Source of the DNA: a virus
Reading direction: 5' to 3' (one strand)
IMG/VR virus record: IMGVR_UViG_3300031963_000884
Span: 1 to 24,774 of that record
Length of the DNA stretch: 24,774 nt
Made by a program: the position numbers and the translations under genes. Numbering within the stretch: position 1 is the first letter of the stretch; every line of letters starts with the position of its first letter. Under the pieces are notes generated by a model. It was given only the letters and a program-made list of their open reading frames with translations. It ran no database searches and was not told the DNA's origin. Of the stretch, positions 16,092 to 22,601 are shown one piece after another.

Positions 16092-16255
16092 TATAAAGAA
16101 CTTATTTTTTCAAGTGCGTCTTCTTTTGCCTGTTGATAACCTTCAGCATGTGCATCCTCTATTAAGTCTTCAGCATATTCAATTATCTCTTGCTTTAATT
16201 CATCTGTCAGAGTTTGAGTATCCAAATTCTCTAACCAAAATCTAAAATCATCCAT
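16091..16255 (-). CDS. Small acidic helical protein, 54 aa
   Basis: This ORF fills what would otherwise be the largest gap in the operon. Translation runs from the ATG at 16255 to TAA at 16091-16093 and begins MDDFRFWLENLDTQTLTDEL; the rest is a long acidic amphipathic helix ending in EKISSL. It overlaps the upstream gene by 8 bp, and its stop overlaps the next ATG in TAATG. This tight coupling and the lack of any other use for the interval support a real gene. The function is unknown. Confidence 0.7.
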   Translation of the reverse strand: MDDFRFWLENLDTQTLTDELKQEIIEYAEDLIEDAHAEGYQQAKEDALEKISSL

Positions 16256-16655
16256 TAGTTTTTTCTGTTAGTTTACCTTCATGAATATGATCAATAACAT
16301 TATTTACTCGTATACTATTGTTTATTCTATAGTCACCAGAGGGAATATGTATTACTACATAACCAAAACCACCTTCTTCATTCCACCAGTCTTCTATATT
16401 ATCTAACAAAGTTCTATATGCATAATTCTCTAACTGTGCATATAAAGATGAATCAAGTTTTTGTAAATCATTATTGTAATCAATACCATGATCGTACATC
16501 TCTTCTAATGTATCAAGATCATCAATCATTTTTTCTGTATATGTAATTTGTTCTATTTGCCCAGAGTCTCCTCCGCCATCATATGATATAAATATTCCAC
16601 CAATACCCTTATTGGCCAACTCAACTAAGAGGCCTGTTACTTCTATTTCTGTCAT
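16248..16655 (-). CDS. DUF6878-like protein
   Basis: 135 residues. The SYDGGGDSGQIEQITY segment (24-39), the DWWNEEGGFGYVVIHI segment (88-103), and the closing N-x-x-R (112-116) fit my memory of DUF6878, a small family of unknown function found on phages and plasmids. The acidic glycine-rich GGGDSG loop is the strongest mark. It lies 2 bp downstream of the GIY-YIG gene and overlaps the 54-residue ORF. Confidence 0.65.
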   Translation of the reverse strand: MTEIEVTGLLVELANKGIGGIFISYDGGGDSGQIEQITYTEKMIDDLDTLEEMYDHGIDYNNDLQKLDSSLYAQLENYAYRTLLDNIEDWWNEEGGFGYVVIHIPSGDYRINNSIRVNNVIDHIHEGKLTEKTNG

Positions 16656-16657
16656 AA

Positions 16658-17083
16658 TTACTTTGTTTTGTAAAACCTACCTAAGATGTTACTATTCAAG
16701 TATTCATCCTTCTCAAGAACCTCATACATAAATTGATACTTAGTCTCTTGATATGTTAGCTCAGTTTTTGAGTTACATATACGGAGAATCTCTCTTTTAA
16801 CTACTCCTCCAGACTTTGCAAATTCTTTAAGAGTCTTGTTACTGCTATAGTAATTTATAAAGTCAGGCTTTAATTCATGCCTATACTTCTTGAGTCTCTT
16901 ATCAGTAACCATAGCCAGAGCTTTTTTACCCAACGGCTTCTTGATATTAGCAAAGAAGTTTTTCTTTCCTATGTAAGCAACAGATTTCTTATCTATTATG
17001 GCTGTCATAATATAAATAAACCCTACTGCTCCTTCAGGAATATCCTGTATTGTAAACTCTTTACCTTCAAATATCCAACTCAT
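16658..17083 (-). CDS. GIY-YIG nuclease, SegE-like
   Basis: 141 residues. GFIYIM (21-26) and AYIGKK (36-41) form the two halves of the GIY-YIG signature, here FIY and YIG. Further support comes from YYSSNKTLKEF (78-88), KREILRIC (96-103, candidate catalytic Arg97) and TYQETKYQF (110-118, candidate metal-binding Glu113), then N-x-N near the end. This layout is that of the stand-alone Seg-like phage endonucleases, often homing enzymes. It may instead be a resolvase or domesticated nuclease, since it is tightly packed: its start overlaps the primase stop in ATGA and no intron or duplicated flank is visible. Confidence 0.8.
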   Translation of the reverse strand: MSWIFEGKEFTIQDIPEGAVGFIYIMTAIIDKKSVAYIGKKNFFANIKKPLGKKALAMVTDKRLKKYRHELKPDFINYYSSNKTLKEFAKSGGVVKREILRICNSKTELTYQETKYQFMYEVLEKDEYLNSNILGRFYKTK

Positions 17084-18060
17084 TTCTTAAGTGCATTAGT
17101 TAATAATCCATGTAGTTTTTCTTTTACCTTTTGTATACCAAAATCTTTTACAGAGTCAGATAAGTCCTTGGACATATCCAGCACTATATAGCTAAGTCCA
17201 TATCTCTCCTGATACTTTTGAGCAGCAGCAATACCGGCTTCATCATTATCAAACAGGACACATACTCCACCATACTTCTTCTTAAAAGACTTAATATACT
17301 GTTCTGGAATCATAGTATTCTCACTGTCTGGTGCAACAGACTCTGCATTTTTGTATCCAAGTTTAGCAAAGGCCATTAAATCTTTTAGTGAGGATGTAAT
17401 AATCAAGAACTCTTTCTCATACGTCAACTGATCCAGACCCTGGATATAGTTTTGTACTTTGATAAATTTCTTGTTTGGATTGTTAGGAAGATAGATCTTG
17501 TATAGAGTACCATCATTTCTAAAGTAACCATAGATATGATTACCTCTAAATGTTATCTCAGATACTTTACCATCTTCTTCTTTCTGCATTGTAAAATATG
17601 AAAGCCCGGAGACATTATATTTCTCAAGTAAATCAGAATTAAGTTTAAACTTCATCCAAAACTTACCGTCAACATTTGTCCAGTGTCTCATTTCATAATC
17701 ACTTACCCTATACTTTGATTGAATCTTGTATTCATTCACAGAACAATAGTTATTGTCCTTCAGAAACCTTTCATAATCAGAACATATCTTGTTGATTGCC
17801 GTAGCATAAGTTATATTAAAGAGTTCACTGACTAGTGTTACCTTGTTACCTTGTTTGCCTGATGAGAAGTCTTTGAACTTATACTCATTATTTTCGGCTT
17901 TAAAGTAAACAAACATTGATGGTGTTTTCTCTGTCTTAAATACAGAGTGAATCTTTACATCTTGACCTGTCAGTTTCTCACTTAATGAAAGATAATATTC
18001 AAATACCCATTCTGCTGGGACATCATTAATACTCCCAATAATATTTTTTGTAGAAATCAT
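17080..18060 (-). CDS. DnaG-like primase with lost zinc ligands and variant TOPRIM
   Basis: 326 residues. The N-terminal part aligns with the CHC2 zinc-binding domain of DnaG: FKTEKTPSMFVY (41-52) matches the FHxEKTPSF block and FKDFSSGKQGN (62-72) matches the FHCFGCGxGGD block, but the four zinc ligands are replaced by Ser39, Lys42, Asp64 and Ser67. The TOPRIM domain is at about 217-310: IITSSLKDLM (220-229) stands where IVEGYxDV is usual, so the catalytic Glu position is Ser223; the DxD pair is present as DNDEAG (271-276), with KDLSD at 298-302. It likely makes primers for phage replication. The substitutions probably mark a lineage variant rather than a dead enzyme, since the ORF is intact. 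It starts the operon that ends in the AAA ATPase. Confidence 0.88.
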   Translation of the reverse strand: MISTKNIIGSINDVPAEWVFEYYLSLSEKLTGQDVKIHSVFKTEKTPSMFVYFKAENNEYKFKDFSSGKQGNKVTLVSELFNITYATAINKICSDYERFLKDNNYCSVNEYKIQSKYRVSDYEMRHWTNVDGKFWMKFKLNSDLLEKYNVSGLSYFTMQKEEDGKVSEITFRGNHIYGYFRNDGTLYKIYLPNNPNKKFIKVQNYIQGLDQLTYEKEFLIITSSLKDLMAFAKLGYKNAESVAPDSENTMIPEQYIKSFKKKYGGVCVLFDNDEAGIAAAQKYQERYGLSYIVLDMSKDLSDSVKDFGIQKVKEKLHGLLTNALKK

Positions 18061-18080
18061 AACAGCAAGTTTAATAATAA

Positions 18081-18106
18081 AGGGGGAGCTATTTCTAACT
18101 CCCCCT
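18081..18106 (-). terminator. Rho-independent terminator after the SSB-like gene
   Basis: An eight-pair stem, AGGGGGAG with CTCCCCCT, around a 10-nt loop, followed on the - strand by TTATTATTAAA. It begins 6 bp past the stop of the SSB-like gene and lies before the primase start, so it separates the recombination operon from the primase operon. Confidence 0.8.
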
Positions 18107-18112
18107 CAACTA

Positions 18113-18790
18113 TTAGTCAAGAGAGAAGTCAGAGGCAACTCTAGGTGGTACATCCATATCATCACCAAATGATTCTACAGGACGTACTTCCATTTTCTTA
18201 AGGTGTTCAGTCTCATCATATTGAAGAACTTTACCACCTTTAGGAGCAAAGGCATATCCATCTTTGGACCCTTTTGGTAACCACATATCGTAATTTGTGT
18301 AGCCACCTTTGCCTTCATACTCTTTACCTGCTACACACATCTCCAGATACTTATCCTTAAATGGTGCAGTACTATTAAACGCTGCAACAAACTCTTCAAT
18401 AGAGTCATGCTTGTTATCTTGGCTCAAGAACCAGTCATTAATATCCAAAGACTTACACAAGTTCTGTAAGAAGATTAGGATAGACCTATCTCTTTGAATC
18501 TTAATACCGGATTTAGTTTCACCGTCAGCATATGCATACTGAGATGCTTTCACCCTACCTATTTGACCTGCATAGTGACCCTTGCTTTCATCATCTTTGT
18601 CAATCATGAAACCTTCAAAACCATCAATAGGTTCAGTTTCTACATTAATCATCACATGATATGCATTTGCAATGAATTTGAATTCCTCAAGTGCTACACT
18701 ATTAATCTTTAGTGTATGATTTCCTGGTGCAATTGTCTTAGGTAGTCCACCGCCACCTTCCTTTACTAGGTCTGTTGTGCTTAAAGCCAT
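18113..18790 (-). CDS. Putative single-stranded DNA-binding protein
   Basis: 225 residues. Beta-rich N-terminal two thirds with repeated hydrophobic-polar alternation (HTLKINSVALEEF, HVMINVETEPI), a glycine-rich GEYEGKGGYTNYDMWLPKG region, and an acidic tail ending in DFSLD, like the acidic tips of SSB proteins that recruit partners. An N-terminal GGGGLPKTIAPG segment opens the fold. The gene is directly downstream (18 bp) of the Sak4-like recombinase, which in other phages works with an SSB. I recall similar proteins in crAss-like phages, but there is no decisive catalytic motif, so the role is an inference from fold pattern, tail and neighbour. A strong leader motif and an immediate terminator suggest high expression. 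Confidence 0.65.
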   Translation of the reverse strand: MALSTTDLVKEGGGGLPKTIAPGNHTLKINSVALEEFKFIANAYHVMINVETEPIDGFEGFMIDKDDESKGHYAGQIGRVKASQYAYADGETKSGIKIQRDRSILIFLQNLCKSLDINDWFLSQDNKHDSIEEFVAAFNSTAPFKDKYLEMCVAGKEYEGKGGYTNYDMWLPKGSKDGYAFAPKGGKVLQYDETEHLKKMEVRPVESFGDDMDVPPRVASDFSLD

Positions 18791-18793
18791 CTT

Positions 18794-18805
18794 GTTTGTT
18801 TTTAA
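18794..18805 (-). promoter_or_regulatory. Shared A-rich leader motif, copy 3
   Basis: The - strand reads TTAAAAACAAAC, ending 3 nt before the ATG at 18790 and identical to copy 2 over 12 bases. It occupies most of the 18-bp gap after the Sak4-like gene. No Shine-Dalgarno sequence is present. Confidence 0.55.
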
Positions 18806-18808
18806 TTA

Positions 18809-19558
18809 TTAATCTACGAATACTTTGTCCCAGTAAGTCTTATACTCACCGGTCTCATCAATTTCAGAAACCACAATTTCTTGATTTCTCAAATGCTCTG
18901 GTCTTGCACCACAAGAGATATCATCATTAGTCTTGAAACTAAGGATATTCTTATCTCCCTTTCTATACAAGTAACCAATAGCATCAGAGTTAGAAGTTGT
19001 TATTCTCTTTAACTTACCTGTCAGATCTAGGTCAAGTGCATTAAATGTACCACCTGCCTTTTCTAACTGAGTGTCTTTTACGTGACCAACAAAGATCACA
19101 TAAGGAGCCCAAGTTAGAATGTAATCAATCACCTTAGTGAAGGCTTGTCTTGTCCAATAATAACCAGCACCTTCAGGTAGGCCAAGAATAGTTCCATACT
19201 TTTCTTTACCACCACCTGGATTAAACCAGTTCTTACCCATTGGACTCTTAGAATAAAGCACTTCAGCATAAGGTACTACCATCTCTTCCAATGCAGTGAT
19301 TGTATCTACTGCAATGTACTTGTATGGATTGCCTGCTTCTTTGATAGCTTTTCCAATTTCTCTGATTTCTTCAAAGCTACTGGCCTCTACCTTCATAGAG
19401 TTAAGATACTTAGTACCTCCTTCTAAGTCTAAGATTAGACAGTTGTCAAGAGTGCTCAACAAACTTGTCTTACCTATTTTAGGCTTAGAAAAGATAATTA
19501 GATTCTTAGGGCTCTTATGAGTAGGAGCTTGCTTTGTTGTTGGCAATACTATTCCCAT
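18809..19558 (-). CDS. RecA-like ATPase of the Sak4 / AAA_24 type
   Basis: 249 residues. A short RecA-fold core with Walker A SKPKIGKTS (24-32; the first Gly of the consensus is Ser24), Walker B YIAVDT (81-86), and GHVKD (158-162) at the position of the sensor strand. Size and motif layout match phage Sak4 single-strand annealing recombinases, also described as AAA_24 NTP-binding proteins. It would load on single-stranded DNA and anneal homologous strands during recombination-dependent replication or repair. The SSB-like gene directly downstream and the RecE-like nuclease at 10798-11811 complete a recombination set. An intact Lys30 and Asp85 suggest an active ATPase. Confidence 0.85.
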   Translation of the reverse strand: MGIVLPTTKQAPTHKSPKNLIIFSKPKIGKTSLLSTLDNCLILDLEGGTKYLNSMKVEASSFEEIREIGKAIKEAGNPYKYIAVDTITALEEMVVPYAEVLYSKSPMGKNWFNPGGGKEKYGTILGLPEGAGYYWTRQAFTKVIDYILTWAPYVIFVGHVKDTQLEKAGGTFNALDLDLTGKLKRITTSNSDAIGYLYRKGDKNILSFKTNDDISCGARPEHLRNQEIVVSEIDETGEYKTYWDKVFVD

Positions 19559-19561
19559 AAC

Positions 19562-20092
19562 TTAAGATTTGATAATTTCATTTAACCATGCTTTCTGACT
19601 CACTGGTTTCTTTAACAAGATTGCAGCAAGATCTCTAATAGTCAATTGACTGATAGGAGAATCAGAATCTGGATCCATTATCTCTTCAAAGTCAGGAAAC
19701 ACACCTGTCTCTGTAGCATCCTGTGGTTCAAACTCAATCTTAACAAGTTCTGATACAGGAATCAAATACCTAAATTGACCTGTTGCGGTCACTTCAGTTT
19801 TGTCATACTCTTCTTCATAGTGAGGATTATGCCTCCACTTGTAAAGAGTTCTGTTTGGGTCTTCAGGTTCAAGTTCAATACTTGTAAACTCCGTGTAAAT
19901 GTCCTTACCTTTCTTGATCTCACTTGGAAAGAAACCAATATGTTGTTCACTCTTTCCTTTAGGAACATAAGCACACTTGGGAATAAACAAAGGACTGTCT
20001 TCCTGAATGAGATTAAACTTCCACTCATGGTGTTTAATCAGCTCTTCAGTTTTCTCATACCTGTTGATTGTACTTTTAGTTGATAAACTCAT
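19562..20092 (-). CDS. Hypothetical protein, 176 aa
   Basis: I do not recognise this protein. Soluble, acidic, with a His/Trp-rich N-terminal part (KHHEWKF, KWRHNPHYEEEYD) and a helical C terminus (SQLTIRDLAAILLKKPVSQKAWLNEIIKS). The C-terminal segment, with conserved-looking spacing of leucines and a final basic helix, looks like a protein-binding module. It sits 3 bp from the Sak4-like gene and 8 bp from the DnaB-like helicase gene, so a replication or recombination accessory role is likely from context only. Confidence 0.78.
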   Translation of the reverse strand: MSLSTKSTINRYEKTEELIKHHEWKFNLIQEDSPLFIPKCAYVPKGKSEQHIGFFPSEIKKGKDIYTEFTSIELEPEDPNRTLYKWRHNPHYEEEYDKTEVTATGQFRYLIPVSELVKIEFEPQDATETGVFPDFEEIMDPDSDSPISQLTIRDLAAILLKKPVSQKAWLNEIIKS

Positions 20093-20100
20093 AATTTACA

Positions 20101-21108
20101 TTATTTAGTTGTTAGTCTTTTCTCCTGTTGAGGAGGTGTAATCATCTCTACAATTTTCATTTTCTCAAATTCAGCTTTAAAGAAACTTAGTCTTGTATCA
20201 CCATTTCTACATTTTAGAAAGTGTAATACTAAAACCCGGTCATCCTCAATCACATACCTATCAGGGCCATAAAACCTAATCTTCTGTTTAGCAGGTCTAT
20301 TGATACCTATAACAGTATCAGCATGCTGTAACAGAGCATCTGCCCCAAATAAATCAGATTCAAGTATGTAATTACCATATTTACCCTCTTCATTTCTCTC
20401 AGGGTTATCTATATTTCTATTGAGCTGACTCAGCACAACAAAAGCTATAGGATAAACTCTTTTGAGGTGTGTAAGCATCTCACCAAGATTGTTAAGCATA
20501 TCATGCTTATCTTTCTCATAAGGTGCTTTCTTAAACAATAAAGAGTGATCTATAGTAATCAACACTTTTGGAAAAATCATATTGCCTGTAGAATCATACG
20601 TTGCGTGTTCCATCATATACTCCCCTATAATCTCCTTGAATTCAGCTATTGTACAAGGTGTCTCTACTATATCTATGGGATATTTAACTTTGGACTTTGC
20701 ATAATCATAACATCTTTGTAAATCAGTATCACTTAGCTTACCATCAGCACTACATAAGTACTTATATGACCTACCTATGACACTGGAGTATTCCCTGATT
20801 GCAGAACTTCTTGCAAGCATCTCAAACTGAAACTGCAAGACTCTGAAATTTTCCCCTGGATTCAGAACAAATGATTCCCTTACAATTTGCTCAGCAATCA
20901 ATGTCTTACCACTTGCAGGTCTTCCTCCAATAACAGTAATAGTATTCCATTCAATACCATCTGTCATAGCATCATTAAACTTTGGCCAAGGTGTCTTGAG
21001 GCTTCTGATATTACCCTGCATTCTACCTTGCAGATATCTAAGTGACTCTTGAAAACCCTCCCTCTGACTACTCCATCTTTTCTTTGGAGTCTTGTTTACA
21101 TTACTCAT
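20101..21108 (-). CDS. DnaB-like replicative helicase (RecA-fold domain only)
   Basis: 335 residues. Walker A GGRPASGKT (61-69), catalytic Glu candidate in FQFEM (Glu96), Walker B LITIDHS (183-189), VVLSQLNR (224-231) and FLKCRNGDTR (297-306) with basic finger residues. These are the DnaB family motifs in order. The N-terminal helical collar domain of bacterial DnaB is missing or reduced to about 40 basic residues, so the protein is shorter than the usual 450 or so; this is common in phage DnaB-like helicases. It would unwind DNA at the fork with the primase at 17080-18060. The gene upstream could encode its loader. Confidence 0.92.
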   Translation of the reverse strand: MSNVNKTPKKRWSSQREGFQESLRYLQGRMQGNIRSLKTPWPKFNDAMTDGIEWNTITVIGGRPASGKTLIAEQIVRESFVLNPGENFRVLQFQFEMLARSSAIREYSSVIGRSYKYLCSADGKLSDTDLQRCYDYAKSKVKYPIDIVETPCTIAEFKEIIGEYMMEHATYDSTGNMIFPKVLITIDHSLLFKKAPYEKDKHDMLNNLGEMLTHLKRVYPIAFVVLSQLNRNIDNPERNEEGKYGNYILESDLFGADALLQHADTVIGINRPAKQKIRFYGPDRYVIEDDRVLVLHFLKCRNGDTRLSFFKAEFEKMKIVEMITPPQQEKRLTTK

Positions 21109-21286
21109 CTATTACTTGTGTTTGTTCTTCTCTCTTTGCGTAGTTATAGAGAAGATGTAACACTGTAATTACTAATTCTATTCCCAGATATTGCCAGATA
21201 GACAGGGGTACAATAACAAGGTTAATAACTGTATAACCAATGATTGTTCCTATTACAGCAATACTGAGAAGTCTAAAACTTCTCAT
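21101..21286 (-). CDS. Small two-helix membrane protein, 61 aa
   Basis: Two hydrophobic segments at about 6-26 and 33-49, separated by a short W-containing turn, then a charged tail (YAKREEQTQVIDE). It overlaps the helicase gene by 8 bp and the upstream gene by 4 bp (ATGA), so it is translated with the replication genes. It has no lysis-gene neighbours. A membrane anchor for the replisome or a superinfection/host-interaction peptide are possible; nothing in the sequence decides. Confidence 0.7.
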   Translation of the reverse strand: MRSFRLLSIAVIGTIIGYTVINLVIVPLSIWQYLGIELVITVLHLLYNYAKREEQTQVIDE

Positions 21287-21876
21287 ACTACTCTCTCACT
21301 AAAATGTGTTTCTGTGTAATCCCCGCCACCATTCTGATATACTTCACAATAGTTTGCTAGTTCAGATTCAAATGATTTTTCTGCGGAGTTTTGTTTTCTG
21401 ATAAAGTACTGTGATGTCCTCATGTACTTATATCCCTGCCTTTCATATTCATCTACATACATTTTTGTTGCATTAATCACCGTCTCCCAATCATAATTGT
21501 GATTCTCAAAGAACCACCTAAAATTATTCTCTAAATTCTTCTTGTCAGTCCTAGCATATTTGCCAGATGGAAGTTTAAATTTAGGAAAAATTTCTAAATA
21601 TTCATCAATTCTTTTGTCAAAATCTTCACCCATAATAGCAGAAGATGTTTTCTTCTTACTGTTTTTGAAGAATGACTCTAACTCCTGTACTAAGACAAAT
21701 GCTCTACCAGATAATTTACCATCTTCTAATAACCATCCATCATTAGTTAACCGCATATATTCTACGGTCAGGTTAAGATTAAACAAAGGACACATGTTAT
21801 GCTTCTTACACCACAACAAATAAAGTTGATTAGGAGTAAGATCATTCTTAAGCAGTTTGTTAAAGATATCTACCAT
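21283..21876 (-). CDS. Possible helicase loader or replication accessory protein
   Basis: 197 residues, no certain family. The first 70 residues (LTPNQLYLLWCKKHNM to LSGRAFVLVQELESFF) look like a winged-helix unit, with a GWLLEDGKL wing. The C-terminal part is helical, with an aromatic-rich core (NNFRWFFENHNYDWETVINATKMYVDEYERQ) and a MRTSQYFIRKQ segment, the kind of layout seen in DnaD/DnaT-like loaders. It lies two genes upstream of the DnaB-like helicase in the same operon. The role is an inference from position and fold pattern. The start overlaps the ung stop by 7 bp. Confidence 0.7.
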   Translation of the reverse strand: MVDIFNKLLKNDLTPNQLYLLWCKKHNMCPLFNLNLTVEYMRLTNDGWLLEDGKLSGRAFVLVQELESFFKNSKKKTSSAIMGEDFDKRIDEYLEIFPKFKLPSGKYARTDKKNLENNFRWFFENHNYDWETVINATKMYVDEYERQGYKYMRTSQYFIRKQNSAEKSFESELANYCEVYQNGGGDYTETHFSERVV

Positions 21877-22583
21877 TCTATGTCAAATTTATAGTTTCTC
21901 TTTACTATCTCAGATGTCTGTTGAAAAACATTTTTACAATCCCATTCTTTTAAGTTGTTGTAACTTGCTGAAGCAGGGTGTGTTACATTGAACTTATAGT
22001 TGTTATCATTAACACAGTCTGACCACTCTTCTGCTTTTTTACCCATATAGATATACACAAGGCCTGGGTTATTCCAAGATAACCAATCAAACACATAGGC
22101 TAAGAAAGGTCTCCATATAAGATAATGTTGACCTACCTTACCTACATTAGTTGTCAAAGCAGTATTAAGTAACAACACACCTTGGTTAGCCCATCTTGTT
22201 AGATTTTTATCTCTGCATGCAGTTACACCGTTGTAAACAGTTCTGTTTATTGCATCAAACATATACTCTAAACTTGGTTGCATATCATCAGTGTCTTTAA
22301 GACTAAATGCTATCCCATCAGCATGACCTAACCCTGGGTATGGATCCTGACCTACTACAACTACTTTTAACTGATCATAGGGACACTCTTCAAATGCTCT
22401 AAACCAGTTCTTCATAGTAGGAGTAAATCTTTTACCATCTTGGGTTTGCTTTACTAACTGACTAACAATAGTCTCAAATTCTTTACTGTAGATAAATGTT
22501 CTTAGTACTCTTCCCCATCCTGATGGTTCTAGCTTAGCATGTATTTTGTCTTTTATTTCTTCAATATCAAGTTTGTAACTCAT
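21870..22583 (-). CDS. ung: Uracil-DNA glycosylase, family 1
   Basis: 237 residues, normal length. GQDPYP (78-83) is the water-activating motif with catalytic Asp80; the usual last His is Pro83, as in poxvirus enzymes. GVLLLNTALT (135-144) holds the conserved Asn140. The leucine-loop motif HPSPLS is replaced by HPASAS (202-207), keeping His202. The enzyme removes uracil from DNA, either for repair or because the phage must protect its own genome during replication. It ends in TAG (21870-21872), which shows that TAG is a stop here. It is divergent from the + strand gene at 22602, with 18 bp between the starts. Confidence 0.95.
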   Translation of the reverse strand: MSYKLDIEEIKDKIHAKLEPSGWGRVLRTFIYSKEFETIVSQLVKQTQDGKRFTPTMKNWFRAFEECPYDQLKVVVVGQDPYPGLGHADGIAFSLKDTDDMQPSLEYMFDAINRTVYNGVTACRDKNLTRWANQGVLLLNTALTTNVGKVGQHYLIWRPFLAYVFDWLSWNNPGLVYIYMGKKAEEWSDCVNDNNYKFNVTHPASASYNNLKEWDCKNVFQQTSEIVKRNYKFDIEW

Positions 22584-22589
22584 AATTTT

Positions 22590-22597
22590 TATATTTG
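22590..22597 (+). promoter_or_regulatory. TATATTTG, Bacteroidota -7 promoter element
   Basis: An exact match to the Bacteroidota -7 consensus TAnnTTTG lies 4 nt before the ATG at 22602. A TTTG that could serve as a -33 box is at 22572-22575, but the 14-bp spacer is shorter than usual (about 17-23). If used, the transcript would be leaderless or nearly so. Confidence 0.5.
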
Positions 22598-22601
22598 TGT
22601 T

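Noticed and set aside
22539-22601. Upstream ATG for the lone + strand gene, adding 21 residues
   Set aside because: The extra part is antisense to the ung start and reads as low-complexity aromatic sequence; a -7 type element directly precedes the ATG at 22602.
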